A stretch of DNA of 64,000 nt from Limonium bicolor. Its lineage: Eukaryota; Streptophyta; Magnoliopsida; Caryophyllales; Plumbaginaceae. The position numbers and the translations under genes were made by a program. Of the stretch, positions 24,774 through 35,773 are shown in pieces. Under the pieces are notes generated by a model. That model searched no databases, had not been told where the DNA came from, and saw nothing but the letters and a program-made list of their open reading frames with translations. The stretch is from contig CM041780.1 in assembly GCA_023374045.1 (NCBI GenBank), positions 170,372,085 to 170,436,084 of the forward strand, read 5' to 3'. Each line of letters begins with the position of its first letter. Within the stretch, counting starts at the first letter, position 1.

Positions 24774-27700
24774 AAAGACAGAAGACAAACGAGTAATGAA
24801 TTTGGAGATTACCCACAGAGTGTTTCCAGTCAGGATAATATCATCCACATAAATGAGGGCTAATAGAGTTTCTGGTCCAGAGTGGTAAATGAAGAGGGAA
24901 GAGTCAGCTTTGGATTCTCGAAACCCCATGGAGATTAGAGCATCACTCAGTTTAGCAAACCAGGCCCTAGGGGCCTGTTTTAAGCCATATATACTTGTTT
25001 TGAGCTGACAAACGTGATTAGGAAACATGGGGTGAATAAAACCAGGGGGCTGAATCATGAAAACCTTTTATTGTAGATCTCCTTGTAAGAAGGCATTTTG
25101 GATGTCGATTTGGTGAATGGCCCAGCAATTAGCAGTAGCTAGAGATAGGACTGTGCGAATAGTGGTGGCCTTAACCACTGGACTAAAGGTTTCAGTGTAG
25201 TCCAGTCCTTCTTCCTGACTATAGCCCCTTGCAACAAGACGAGCCTTCCTCCTGTCAACACTTCCATCAGGTTTCTGTTTAGTTTTTAGAATCCATTTGG
25301 CTGAGAGAATATTGGCTCCTTCTGGTTTAGGCACAAGGTCCCAAGTGTGAGTATTAATTAGAGCTTCAAACTCAGTTAACATAGCCTGTCTCCAAATTAG
25401 GTGATTGAGAGCTTGTTTAAAGGTAGGCTCATCTGGAATAGGTGGGCTGATAGAGTCTGTAGTATGGAGTTGGGGCCAAGGTATGGTCCCATCAGTTCTC
25501 ACAAGGGGGCGGTGAACATTAGCTTTGGCACGAGTTATCATGGGGTGGTCATTTGGTGGGGAAGGTGTGAGCGAGGAAGGTGAGGGAGAGTTGGTAGATA
25601 TATTTTGAGGAGTGATGTGAGTGGTTTCTTCTGTGAGTGAGTGAGTGGGAGGTTTGTGTGTCAGTGAGATTTGGAAAGGGTGAGGTGGGAGGAGTTGAGA
25701 AAGGAGAAGTAGGGTGGGAGGTGGAGAAGGGGTGTATAGGTGATGAGGAAAGTGTTGTAAATGTGACAGTGTTGAGGTTTTCTTGGGAAGGGGCAGTGGT
25801 CTGAAATGAGGGAAAAGGAAATTGAGTCTCATTGAAGTGAACATCACGGGAGAGAAATTTTTTTTTGGTGAAGGGCTCATAGCATAGATATCCAGTGGTA
25901 TTAGGGCCATAACCAAGGAAAATACAGTGTGTGGACCGAAAGGAGAATTTGTGTTTGTTCAAAGGTCTCATGTTAGGCCAGCAACTACATCCATATACAC
26001 GTAGGTTAGAGTAGTCAGGAACAGATTTAAATAGCATTTCATAAGGGCTTTTGAAATTTAAGACTGAAGAGGGAAGTCTGTTCATTAGGTAGACTATGGT
26101 AGTAAAGGTCGTACCCCAGAATGCATAGGGTAGGGAGGCATAAGCTAAAGAGCTAAGCCCCTGTCAACAATTCTTCGATGCCTTGTTTCAACACTGCCAT
26201 TCTGGGCATGAGAGTAGGGACATGTTAGGCGATGAACTATCCCTTTTTCCTTTAGAAATCGTGTGAGAGGCTGAAACTCTCCACCACCATCACTTTGAAC
26301 TGCCTTGACAGAAATCCCAAATTGAGTGATAACATATGTCACAAACTCGCTGAATCTTAGTCACACATGACTTGAGGGGAATAACATAAATCCAAGTGAA
26401 TTTAGTAAAGGCATCAACTATAGACAGGTAGTACTTCCCACCATTAAAGGTTAAAATAGGGGTTGGGTGCCAAACATCAACAAAAATCAACTCAAAGGGT
26501 CTGGAGTATATAGTATTTCTCTCAGGGTGGGGTAAGGAGTGCATCTTCCCCTTATGACAACCCTCACATCCATCTAGATGTAAAACAAAATTAGTAATTG
26601 GCAAACAATGTTTTTTTATTATGAACTTAGTCATCCGATAAGAAGGGTGACCAAGACGAAGATGCCATGTGGCTGCAGCAGTCTTGGCAGTGGTGTGAAC
26701 TTGTGGAGAAGTGGACTTTGAAACGGTGGTGTTGGGCTTGAGTGGTAGGTGATAGAGGCCCCTTTAAGTCCTCCTTTGGCTAGTGCTTTCCCCGTGTGTT
26801 GATCCTTAATGAGGAAAAAATAAGGATGAAACTCAAAGAATACATGATTTTCTAGGGCAAATTTATGAACAGAGAGCAGGTTTTTTGTGATGTGAGGAAT
26901 ATAGAACATGTTTGAAACATTGAAAGGGGTAGTGGAATGAGTGAAACTGCCAGAGCCACAACTGTGGATAGGAAGAGAGTTACCGTTTCCTAGGAGCACC
27001 TCCTCATTCCCTGAGTAGGGTTGTTGATCAATGTTAAGATTTGCAAGTTGATTGGTGAAAGAGTCACTTGTTGTTGTGTCTGGGTACCAGTTAACATCTG
27101 GGTTAGAGGATGTAGTGTAATTGACATTGAATGTTCTGGGTGGACTGGGCTGATAGGCATGATTGTAGCAGTGATAACAGACCGCTGCAGTATGGCCCAT
27201 TTTGTTGCAAACTTGACATCTTGGTCTGGTGTCTGGTCTGCCAGTGAAGGTGGTATTGTTGTTGTTTCCTCTGTTGTAGCCCCCTCTAGAAGATCCACGG
27301 CCTCTAGTACCCCCCCCCCTGTCTGAGTTTTATTTGTAGGATTTGGAGTAGTTTTTGGAGGTAGAGAATGAGGTATTTGTGGCATTGGCTGACAGTTGGT
27401 GGGGTGTATGTTGAGATGCCTGAAGTGACTCATGAGATAGAAGGGCGTTGTATAGTTGTTGTGAGGTTAGTGGTTCAGGTTGCACGGTAAGGGTTGCTTG
27501 AATCGATTCATACTCAGGACCAAGTCCTGAGATAATGTATGAGCAAAGCTGAGAATTGGTGAGAGGTTTACCAACTACTGAGAGAGTACTAGCTAGGGCT
27601 CTCATCTTTTTAAAATATTCAGTAACAAAATCACTGCCTTTTCTTATGTTTCCTAGCTGAACACGTATCTGTAGAGCTCTTGCTGCAGATTATGCAGCAA

Positions 27701-28090
27701 ACATGTCATGTAGAACTTTCCATGTTTCTGCTGCTATCGAGCATTCTACAATATTTCCTATGATTGACTCTGAGAGTGATGTATTAATGACTGACATCAC
27801 TATTTGATCATATTGTTCCCAGGTAACAGCTTCTGGGTTTAGTTGTCCATTGACAATGGTTGAGGGTTTCTATTTGGACCCATCTATCCATCCAAAGAGT
27901 CCATGCCCCGCAGGTACGATTCAATTTGTTTCCTCCAGGTTGGGTAGTTTTCTGAGGTTAACTTGATAAAATTTGAGATAGATGAGACTAGGGAAGGCAT
28001 TGATACCGAATCGGATGCATGTGCTGAACCTGCTGACCCATTGTGAGTTGCTGCCATTGTCGAGCCTATTGAGCTAGGAGAAGACGCCAT
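24774..28090 (-). pseudogene. Copia gag-pol polyprotein remnant
   Basis: The reading begins MASSPSSIGS at 28090. A UBN2-type gag follows (SENYPTWRKQIESYL; FKKMRALASTL; LCSYIISGLG), with early stops around 27884 and 27700 and a shift near 27330. A zinc knuckle of form C-x2-C-x4-H-x4-C lies near 27190. The protease box reads YPDTTTSD where DTGA is expected, so the active site is lost. Integrase shows a CxxC (CEGCHKG), D in FVDVWHP, and the QSDGGGEF block, with breaks near 26300 and 26140. Reverse transcriptase shows WILKTKQKPDGS, ARLVARGYSQEEGLDY, NAFLQGDLQ and YVDDIILTGN, with a break near 25060. Coding ends around 24774. Multiple independent lesions make it inactive. Confidence 0.88.
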
Positions 28091-28127
28091 CCGTGGAGGA
28101 AAATTTGGATAAAAGTGACGCCAAGTA

Positions 28128-28139
28128 GCTCTGATACCA
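28128..28139 (-). other. Copia primer binding site (tRNA-iMet)
   Basis: TGGTATCAGAGC in the minus reading matches the 3' end of plant initiator tRNA-Met and lies 9 bases from the 5' LTR. Confidence 0.85.
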
Positions 28140-28148
28140 TATAACAAA

Positions 28149-28339
28149 TGTGAAGTCGAGAGAGAGTTGCTTGAATGAGAGGAAAACGATGTAATAATAT
28201 ATTCCTTCCTCTGACTAGAGACGGTTTAAATAGTAGGGTTTTTGTACATATAAGCTAGACATTAAGTGGACTGAACTATAAATGGGCCTATTTACAATTG
28301 TTTTCTATCTTAATGGACTGGCCCATATCAGTGGTCACA
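28149..28339 (-). repeat. Copia 5' LTR
   Basis: The ends in the minus reading are TGTGA and TCACA, a 5-bp inverted pair, giving a 191 bp LTR, short but usual for some copia lineages. It is adjacent to the primer site. The right flank is 28340-28344 (ATACT); its partner is lost with the 3' half. Confidence 0.7.
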
Positions 28340-28818
28340 ATACTGCGGATAATATCCCAGAGTTTGTGATTAGGTTGTGTAATCATCCATTATAATAAAT
28401 CGACTTACCTTCAAAAAAAAATACGCCACCAAAAACTTTAATGCACGAGAAAGGGGCAGGCAGGCAATCACAGTGGAATGGACGAGCGTAGTAGGCTGAA
28501 TAAAGAATGCATAATTCTGAGTTATTACGAACTTCAAATAATTATACAAGTATGACAAAGCATGCATAAAAACAAAAGCTTTATAATAAGATAAAGTAGG
28601 GTTTATACAACAGTTAATGCAAACACACATTAACAACAAAAACTTAAGGTAGTTCTGAGTCTTTTTTCCGTTATTTATTACAAGACTTGGCACAACCTAA
28701 TCTACACCGCTGCAAGAAAAGACAGGAAACAGTCCAACCAGGGTTCTACAAGCCGTGTATATACAGACTCGTGGAAGCTAAAGATGGACCCGAAAACAAC
28801 ATTGTTATATTCCGTAGA
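28340..28818 (-). other. 3' untranslated and flanking sequence of the SPATA20-like gene
   Basis: No reading frame of note. AATAAA-type poly(A) signals on the minus strand lie at about 28673-28678 and 28393-28398, so the transcript probably ends between about 28650 and 28370. Confidence 0.45.
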
Positions 28819-31800
28819 TTAGAAGACCGGCGAAGAAGGCGAAGAAGACGAAGAAGATGGCTTCTTCCGGGAAAGAAGAGCAGATAGAGAGCTGGAATCT
28901 GTGACAGGGGCGCTGCAAGTGAAGTTCTGGCAAACTAGAGCAACCACATTTTCCTCTGAGAGGTTGTTCTTCGCCATGGCAAATATACTGTCGTTGTTTT
29001 CTTCCCAAAACCTCAAGTCTTCCTGGTGGGTAGAATCAATATGAATCACCTGCAGCCAATCACAGTAGTATTACATTCACCCCGTAACACCAACGCAGAT
29101 CAAAGAAAATGGAGGAACAAATGAAGAACGGGAAAGAGATAACTGTAGGTATGTGTGCTCACAGTCTTGTTAGGTTCAAATGATGCATGTGCAGCGGCAA
29201 GCATGCTCTCAAACTTTGAGGATGAACGCGGCCCAACCAAGACAACTTGCCTTCTGGACGGGACCTTCAACATATCAGCCGCGCAGCACATCAAGGGCAC
29301 CGCCATAGCCATCTCTTTCAGCCTAGTCTCAAATGCCGCCTGTAGTTGAATTAAGAAATAAACAAAAAAGGAGAGTAACTACATTAACATAAGAAGCAGC
29401 CTATAGTCGAAGACCAGAAACATACTAACACGAGTTCACGTATGAAGTCTGATACTCACCAGAACACGTTCCGCATTCTGCCTGTATCTGTCAGCCCTAC
29501 TCCCAGCAAATATAGAAGCCAACCTTACAAGATTGATCAACGATACAGAGTTGCCAGAAGGCTCAGCCCCATCATGATCTTCCTTTACCCTTAGTAAAAC
29601 AGAGGGATCTTCTCCTGGGGTGTTGTAGTATCCTCCCCCTTCCTTGTCCATAAACAGTTCATCCTGCAAATCGCATAATACTCGGTAAAATCACTTCACT
29701 GTAATCTGAATTATTAATTTCATTTACCCTTCTCCTGAAGGTAGGATGAAGGATTGCAAAGTATTATAACCTGCTTATCTTGCAGCTGCCCAGCCCATGC
29801 AAGCCAATCTGTGTCACCACCAACCTCGTACAGGTCCAATAGTCCGGAGATCAGAAACGCATAATCATCTAAGAAGCCAGGGGCCTTGGCAGGCCCGTTT
29901 CTGAAGCTATGTTGTAGCCTATTAGATTCTTCATCGTATAGATTATTCCTGATGAATGTTGCTGCCTTCTCTGCGACTTCTGCATATTCCCTGGGATCAC
30001 AACCACCAACTGGGAAGTGATACTTCAACCCAGCAGGTTCACCATAAAGAATCTTGGAAGCTCTTGCGAAGGCTGAAATAACAAGCCCATTCCATGACAC
30101 AATCACCTTATCATCCAAATGTGGCTTAGGCCGTCGGGATCTGAAATCAAAGAGTTTCCTCCTACATTTTCCTAGAAGTACAAGATACTCATCGACAGAT
30201 ATGCCAACTTTCTTTGCCATTGCTTCAGTGCTATTCCTCTCTATTAGAACATTCTTTCCCCTAAACTCTTTGTGAGGGTCACTGCTGGTGGAAAGATCAC
30301 AGTTTCCTGAAGGCTTCACGTAATAGTGTTCCTTGAATACGGCTGCATGCTCCCCAAGGATGTTATCAACCTAAAATAACCACAACAATTATAAGCGTCA
30401 ATAAAATTTGATAAAAGTAAAGAATATTGGAACAGTTTGATTATACAAAATTCATTATGAAATCTACACCGAAATTGCTTTGCGCTGCAGCATACTAGTC
30501 ATGCTCCACCGATTACAAGTACAACCAAAGTTCTGTATTGATCAGGGGCGGACCGAGGCAGGGTCCAATGGGGTCCCGGACCCCATAGCTTTTCTGATAA
30601 TAACAAAAATAATTTTTTTAAAGTATAGTTTTAATAAAATAAAATTGAATAAAATGTTGAAAGTTGATAATAATTAAGTAGTAAAGACATGTTTTTATAT
30701 ATATGTAAGGTTGTAAGTTCAATTATTGTCGATGATCTTTTTTCAAAGTAAAGTTTTAATATACGTTAACATCGAAATTTTTTTTGGACCCCATATGGTT
30801 CGACTTCTGGGTTCGCCACTGGTATTGATCAAATAACAAAATTAATTGACACACCTCGTCACTACTCCAAACGTAAAAGGCTCCTTCCTTTTTCCGATTG
30901 GCACCTTCAGTTTCTGCGCTATCAGCATCTTCTGCTGAAAAAATTTCACCATCAGGTCCAACCATATCTCGTCTTATATAATCTAGGATATCCTGTGCAA
31001 TGCTGGAGTAGAAGGTGTCTTTTGTAAGAGAGAATGCATCTAGGTAGACATTAACCAACTGGCCTTGATCATACAACATTTTCTCAAAATGAGGAACTGC
31101 ACCAGAACAATAAATCAATTCATTACTTCCTGTTTTCATATCACATTAAGTACAATCTCTCTAAAAACACATATGACTAACCATGCCAACACTCATCAAC
31201 ACTGTATCTGTGAAAGCCACCTCCAATATGATCATGAACACCACCTCTTGCCATGCATTGCAAAGTAAAGTATACCATTTCAAAATCTTCATTTGCTCTA
31301 CTAGTCTTCCCAGACTCATCTAGTTTTTTTGACTGATAAAGCATCAGTTGAATCTCAACAGGCCTGGGAAATTTTGGGGCTGATCCAAACCCACCATATT
31401 TTGAATCGTAGTTTTCTCTAAGCTGCAAATCGTAAATTTGCACATCATGCCAAGCCAAGAAGGAAAGAAAGCATTTCATACAGTTACTGTTCGTGTATTT
31501 AAAATATACACGAAGTTTCCACTGGAGGAGTTCTTTTTAAGGCACAGCCAACCTCTTGGGAGTCTACTACCTTAATAATTTACTATACCTGCTCTGAACA
31601 CAAATGCAATGCATGCTGAGAAATTCCATCAGCTACTTTATCTGAGCCAGCTTTTGTAGCCAAGGCCTCCGACAGTTGTTCAATAGCGAAGGATCCACTC
31701 TTCACAAGCATATCTCTTTTGCTATCCCAAGCTTCTTTAACCTTTCTGACACAAAAATGAAAGCAAGAGATATAATACGATGAATATAAGATGAAACATA

Positions 31801-34207
31801 ACATCCATCGAGAAATTGAAATTTGACATATTCATATTACAATGACATAAGAGCACAAATATTTACCTCAGCACAGTTTTGAAGCCAGGTCTCCCATACT
31901 TATCATCTGGAGGGAAATAAGTACCTCCCATAAGTGGCTTTAAATCTGGCGACAAGAACACACTGAGGGGCCAGCCACCACCACCATACAAAGCCTGCAC
32001 ATATGTCATATATACCTGGAAGAAGAAGAACAGCCTGTTACAAATGCAGCAGAATTAACTGCTCGTCATGATTGTACCAAGAAAGCTTCTCCATCAAAAT
32101 GAAAATCAGTTTGTAGCCTCACAAAAATAGCCACAATAGGGAAAAAATAAAACCTTAAAAGGAAAACAAAACAAAGGAAAAGAACGACAGAAAAGATGGA
32201 AGAATAAAAATACTGAGCATGCAAGAACAAGACGAGATCCAATGACATTGGAAGGATTATGTGCTTAAAATAGGTCTCATTCTTTTGCAAAGCTCGGCTT
32301 GAAGTTACAATAAGTTTAGAAAAATGTGGTAAGAGAAAAAATAAAAAATTGATATGACAATTGATGTGGAAAAGAAGAGCTGATAAGGAAAACGGCAAAA
32401 GAATGAGGAGACATCAATAAGAACATATGCGACTAGGTACTATTACTAGATCCTGGCCCTGTTAATAAGAAACTTTGCGGAAGACTGTAATGGTGGTGAC
32501 TGGTGCATGTTACTTATGACTTGTTTAAACTGTTATAGATGACTTTTGCGTGCAGTAAGTGACATACGTCGTTGCAGAAGATTGATTGAATATAAAAAGT
32601 GACTCATAACTGATAATGGAAGTTCATTGTCAAACAAATTGGCAAGAGTGACAGACGTCACCCCCATAAGTCTCCCACAAGTCAGGCCTCTGGAGGCACT
32701 CAAAGGAAGTAAAGTGGCTGAAATAAAGTAAACAAATAGAAAAGAAAACAACATTTTCAGCAAAGTAGGCCTCAACACTTTCAAATAGTCCTACTTCACA
32801 AGAAGTCATACCTTATCGACATCTGGTCGCTCTTCTCGATCCACCTGATTTGACAGAGATTCATGAGTACAAGACTTTCAGCAACAGTTCTTCTCCAATC
32901 TGATGAACATAACAAAATACATCACTGGGCTAGCTTCACTGACCTTGATACTGACAAACCATTCATTTAGCAACTTGGCAACCTCTTCATTTTCAAAGGA
33001 CTCTACTTCCATAACATGACACCTAATTGAAAACAAGACATTCAATTCTAAGTCAAAGCATGCACAATCAAACATAATGAATTCTAGGAAAGAAGCGGAC
33101 GGAAGTAAAGAACTCACCAGTGACAGGTGCTGTAACCAACTACAGTGAAGACAGAAACCGGGTTAGTAGGCGTTGATCGTCTAACAAAAATCAAGATCCG
33201 CTATCTCAAGATGAATAAGAGAACGTTGACAGTGTGAATACATAAAAAGTACATACTTGATAGAAAAATTGGAACATCTCTCTTTTTAGCTTCCTCGAAT
33301 GCTTCTTCACCCCATGGGTACCAATTAACCTTCAGATAATAGAATCAATTGCCCATGAAAATCCGAACCAACTTGCTGCATAGATGGTACTGCAGTGCAA
33401 TTGTACCACCAGAAAAAAAAAGATGCGTCCTATCACTTTTATAATATATAGTGAATGACTACAGAAAGAGGATGACACATAAGTGAAAGATAATTATCTC
33501 CTTGCCAATAGTTGTATTGGATTAATATACTACAAAAAGGTTCTCTACTGCCCAACTGTCGCCGGCTAGGATAGTACATGTTGTGCTCGGCATCTTGCCG
33601 GCTCCGTTAGGTCGAACCCCTTAAAAGTAAACAGACTCCAGACCAACACATGCGCACAACCATGAAACGGAGTACAAGCTCAAGGAGGGAGATGTTTCTA
33701 TCACCGTCCAGCGAATGAAACAGTCCAGTTTTAGGATGAAAATTGTCACCGAACTAATACAGTATCAAATTTCAAGAAAAACAAACAACAAAACACAAGA
33801 GTCGATAACAAATTACTACACTTCCTTATTATTGCATTGTTATTTCCCCTCTGCCCCTTTTCTAAGACAAGACTTACAGGATTATGGGCATGCTGAAGAA
33901 GGTAAGGACTGTGCTCAGAAGCAAGTCGATTAGTATGCCTGTACTGCTGGTGGGACGCGCCAGGGTGCTGGTGATCGGCCATGGAAAGAACCTTGATGGT
34001 GCAAAAGCGTCGTCGGGGAAGCGAAGACGAACAACGAGAAAGCGAGCAGAATCGATAACCCCGCTGAGAATACTGGAGATCGATTGGCAGATTGTGACAG
34101 AGACCACGCGGAAGTAAGCGGAAGAGAAACCTCCCCCTGAGCATACAAAAACGAGAGGGACGAAATGGACTATGGAGCAGAAGAGTGGAGAAGGGAATCG
34201 AAGACAT
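28819..34207 (-). CDS. SPATA20: SPATA20/DUF255 family protein (thioredoxin-like plus alpha/alpha barrel), 13 exons
   Basis: Exons (minus strand): 34207-33878, 33329-33257, 33139-33118, 33022-32944, 32844-32812, 32015-31867, 31745-31589, 31422-31182, 31096-30855, 30370-29771, 29663-29460, 29339-29163, 29049-28819. Every intron is GT-AG; the sum is 2538 nt, 845 residues plus TAA. Residues 1-75 are Ser/Arg-rich with few acids, resembling an organelle transit peptide. The conserved start [13 protein letters not shown] is at 98-110. The thioredoxin-like domain holds STCHWCHVMESF-type residues with Cys140 and Cys143, and [10 protein letters not shown] at 190-199. [25 protein letters not shown] motifs (352-372), EDAD (417-420) and HLDDK..WNGL (526-538) belong to the C-terminal barrel. 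The family (Arabidopsis At4g03200, animal SPATA20) has no firmly established reaction; a redox or sugar-related role is conjecture. The C terminus ends in a poly-Ser tract coded by a GAA repeat. Exons 3 (22 nt) and 5 (33 nt) are microexons. I see no lesion. Confidence 0.95.
30543..30821. mobile_element. hAT-type MITE in intron 9 of the SPATA20-like gene
   Basis: The element starts CAGGGGCGGACCGAG and ends GGGTTCGCCACTG, with a perfect 8-bp target duplication GTATTGAT at 30535-30542 and 30822-30829. It is 279 bp and shares its ends and GACCCCA motifs with the copy at 18284-18533. It lies wholly within the intron between exons 9 and 10, leaving both splice sites intact. Confidence 0.9.
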
Positions 34208-34209
34208 TT

Positions 34210-34269
34210 CACAGGAGGCTGAGAGACGGACAAGTTGAATAAAAGCGATGGTATTGTTGAGGAGGCATG
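34210..34269 (-). CDS. 19-codon upstream ORF before the SPATA20-like start
   Basis: An ATG at 34269-34267 opens a short frame that ends TGA at 34212-34210, two bases before the main ATG at 34207. It is out of frame with the main protein. It falls inside the leader predicted from the TATA box at 34402-34410. A role in translation control is inference; the peptide has no recognisable motif. Confidence 0.4.
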
Positions 34270-34401
34270 ATTTCACAAGTGGAAGGCACAGAGTTCGACT
34301 CTTGGCAGCTGCTGAACTCTGCACGTTATCGCTCTTTCGTCCCCTTCCTCTCTCCTGTTTGTCGCCGCTGTCCGCTTGACCGGCGGAGTAAAGGTAGCAT
34401 T

Positions 34402-34410
34402 GTATATAAA
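34402..34410 (-). promoter_or_regulatory. TATA box of the SPATA20-like gene
   Basis: TTTATATAC on the minus strand lies about 195 bases before the main ATG, which would place transcription start near 34370. It is the only TATA-like motif between the gene and the MITE at 34479. Confidence 0.45.
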
Positions 34411-34478
34411 ACGGTGTCGTCCTGCCTCGTGCAAAGCTCTCTCCTCAGATTAATCACCAGTTTTAGCAGCAAATGCTA

Positions 34479-34706
34479 CCCTCCATCACGGTCTTGTTCA
34501 TTATTTGAACATGTCATTTGATTTTAATATTTAATATATAAGATAAATTATTTTTTAAAATTTAAGTTTTATAAATGATTCCTAACATGATAGACTATAT
34601 ATTATAAAATTAAGTTTTATGAAATTATTGTATCTAATATATCTAATATTGAAATGAAAAAACGTTTCATAAAGCAAACAATACGATCAATTCCAGACGG
34701 AGGGAG
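34479..34706. mobile_element. Stowaway-like MITE
   Basis: The 228 bp AT-rich segment is bounded by CCCTCCATCACGG on the left and, reversed, CTCCCTCCGTCTGG on the right, with TA on both sides (34477-34478, 34707-34708). CTCCCTCCGT termini with TA duplications are characteristic of Stowaway (Tc1/mariner) MITEs. It ends about 70 bp from the TATA box of the host gene. Confidence 0.65.
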
Positions 34707-34708
34707 TA

Positions 34709-35285
34709 CGATTTAATGTAGACCTGCATTGTGAGATAGGGGTGAGCCATAATCGGTTACATTAATATAGTTACAAATATAGAGGTGATGAAGGGAGCCA
34801 TAATCGGTTATCGTTGCGGTGAAGTATATTTTCTGATGGAAAAACATAATTTTTTTCAAAGTCAAAATATATTAGATAAGTTGCATTACAGTGTAGTTTC
34901 TGGTAGATAAACTAAACGTATACATTTCAAAAGTGGACCATCAAACATCTACCAAAAGCAATTGATCCATCATGGATGTCGCTTTGGTAGTTAAAGGATT
35001 GCCCAGCCGTAAAATGGAATACGACATAAAGAAGTTCACAGACGAGTAGTTGCCCGGGGTAGCAGAGCATAAGTTAGAGCTACCAGCAATAAGAGCGAAA
35101 CTAATGACAAGAAGCGACCAACATGCAAAGTGACACCAACCTAGAGGAACAACAAAACCTACAAGCAAAACATAATCACATACTAATAGAGTTAAAACTT
35201 ATTCTAATATCTGGGGGGAGCAAAAGAGAACCAACACCTAGTTGCAGGATCACCTTCATACATGTAACTAGGAGACACAAAGTTC
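34709..35285. other. Intergenic stretch, no gene recognised
   Basis: It contains a 17-base direct repeat (GAGCCATAATCGGTTAC at 34744 and a near copy at 34796). A minus-strand frame at 34941-35168 is hydrophobic at its start (residues 1-30), but I recognise no domain and no flanking exon. Confidence 0.35.
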
Positions 35286-35760
35286 ATGACCCCATGCGGC
35301 CCTGGATGTGACCAAGGATTGTATTTAGATTTGCTTCATCTTCCTTTGAAAAGAACATCACCTGCTTGCCTCGAGCTCTCTCCACGAATGGAACTTGGGA
35401 ATTGCATGTGCACCATCTTCTACTTTTGCACGGTGGAGTGCTCAAGCTCAACTTCAATGAATCTGACTCGAGAGGGCAACACCGAAAGAGGCCGCAATTA
35501 CATTTCTTCCTTGGTGCGGGTTAAAACGGTTAGGCACCATTCAAACTTAACAAAGGGCCTTCAATTGGCACAGGCTCTCTTATGATCGCCATCACTTTGT
35601 CATGGAAAAGGCGTATGGAGTTGGCTCAACAGATCCCTAGCCCTACCAATTGTGGGCGTCCATGAATCATAGTACTCCTCAAGGGCACGAGGATTGGTGC
35701 GGGATAGAAAATACTCATTATTCAGCCTTTAACCAAATCTAACATCTTTTGGCCAGGAGA
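35286..35760 (-). pseudogene. Unrecognised decayed coding remnant
   Basis: Read on the minus strand, several frames give protein-like text: SWPKDVRFG then, after a stop, NEYFLSRTNPRALEEYYDSW and TPTIGRARDLLSQL (about 35750-35615). Next comes HDKVMAIIREPVPIEGPLLS (about 35602-35543), and further on GKQVMFFSKEDEANLNTILG (about 35371-35311). Stops and shifts separate them. Composition is balanced and unlike the surrounding AT-rich DNA. I do not recognise the family; it could be a host-gene fragment captured by an element or an old transposon gene. Confidence 0.35.
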
Positions 35761-35773
35761 TCGACGACAAGGG

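Larger units (their letters stand above)
24774..28339 (-). mobile_element. 3'-truncated Ty1/copia retrotransposon
   Basis: The element runs on the minus strand from a 191 bp 5' LTR (28149-28339), through a tRNA-iMet primer site, to polyprotein remnants in the copia order gag, protease, integrase, reverse transcriptase. It is cut just after the YVDD box. RNase H, the polypurine tract and the 3' LTR are missing, and LARD-A sequence follows directly. Integrase-before-RT order places it in Ty1/copia. Motifs such as SDGGGEF and NAFLQGDL would suit an Ale/Retrofit-like lineage, but that is only a guess. Confidence 0.88.

Noticed and set aside
34285..34300. GAGTTCGACTC as a possible tRNA B box
   Set aside because: No A box or cloverleaf around it; it lies in the 5' leader of the SPATA20-like gene. 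I found no convincing tRNA or rRNA gene in the window.
34208..34324. Longer N terminus for the SPATA20-like protein starting at 34324
   Set aside because: The codon at 34324 is GTG; the first in-frame ATG is 34207, preceded by a short out-of-frame uORF.
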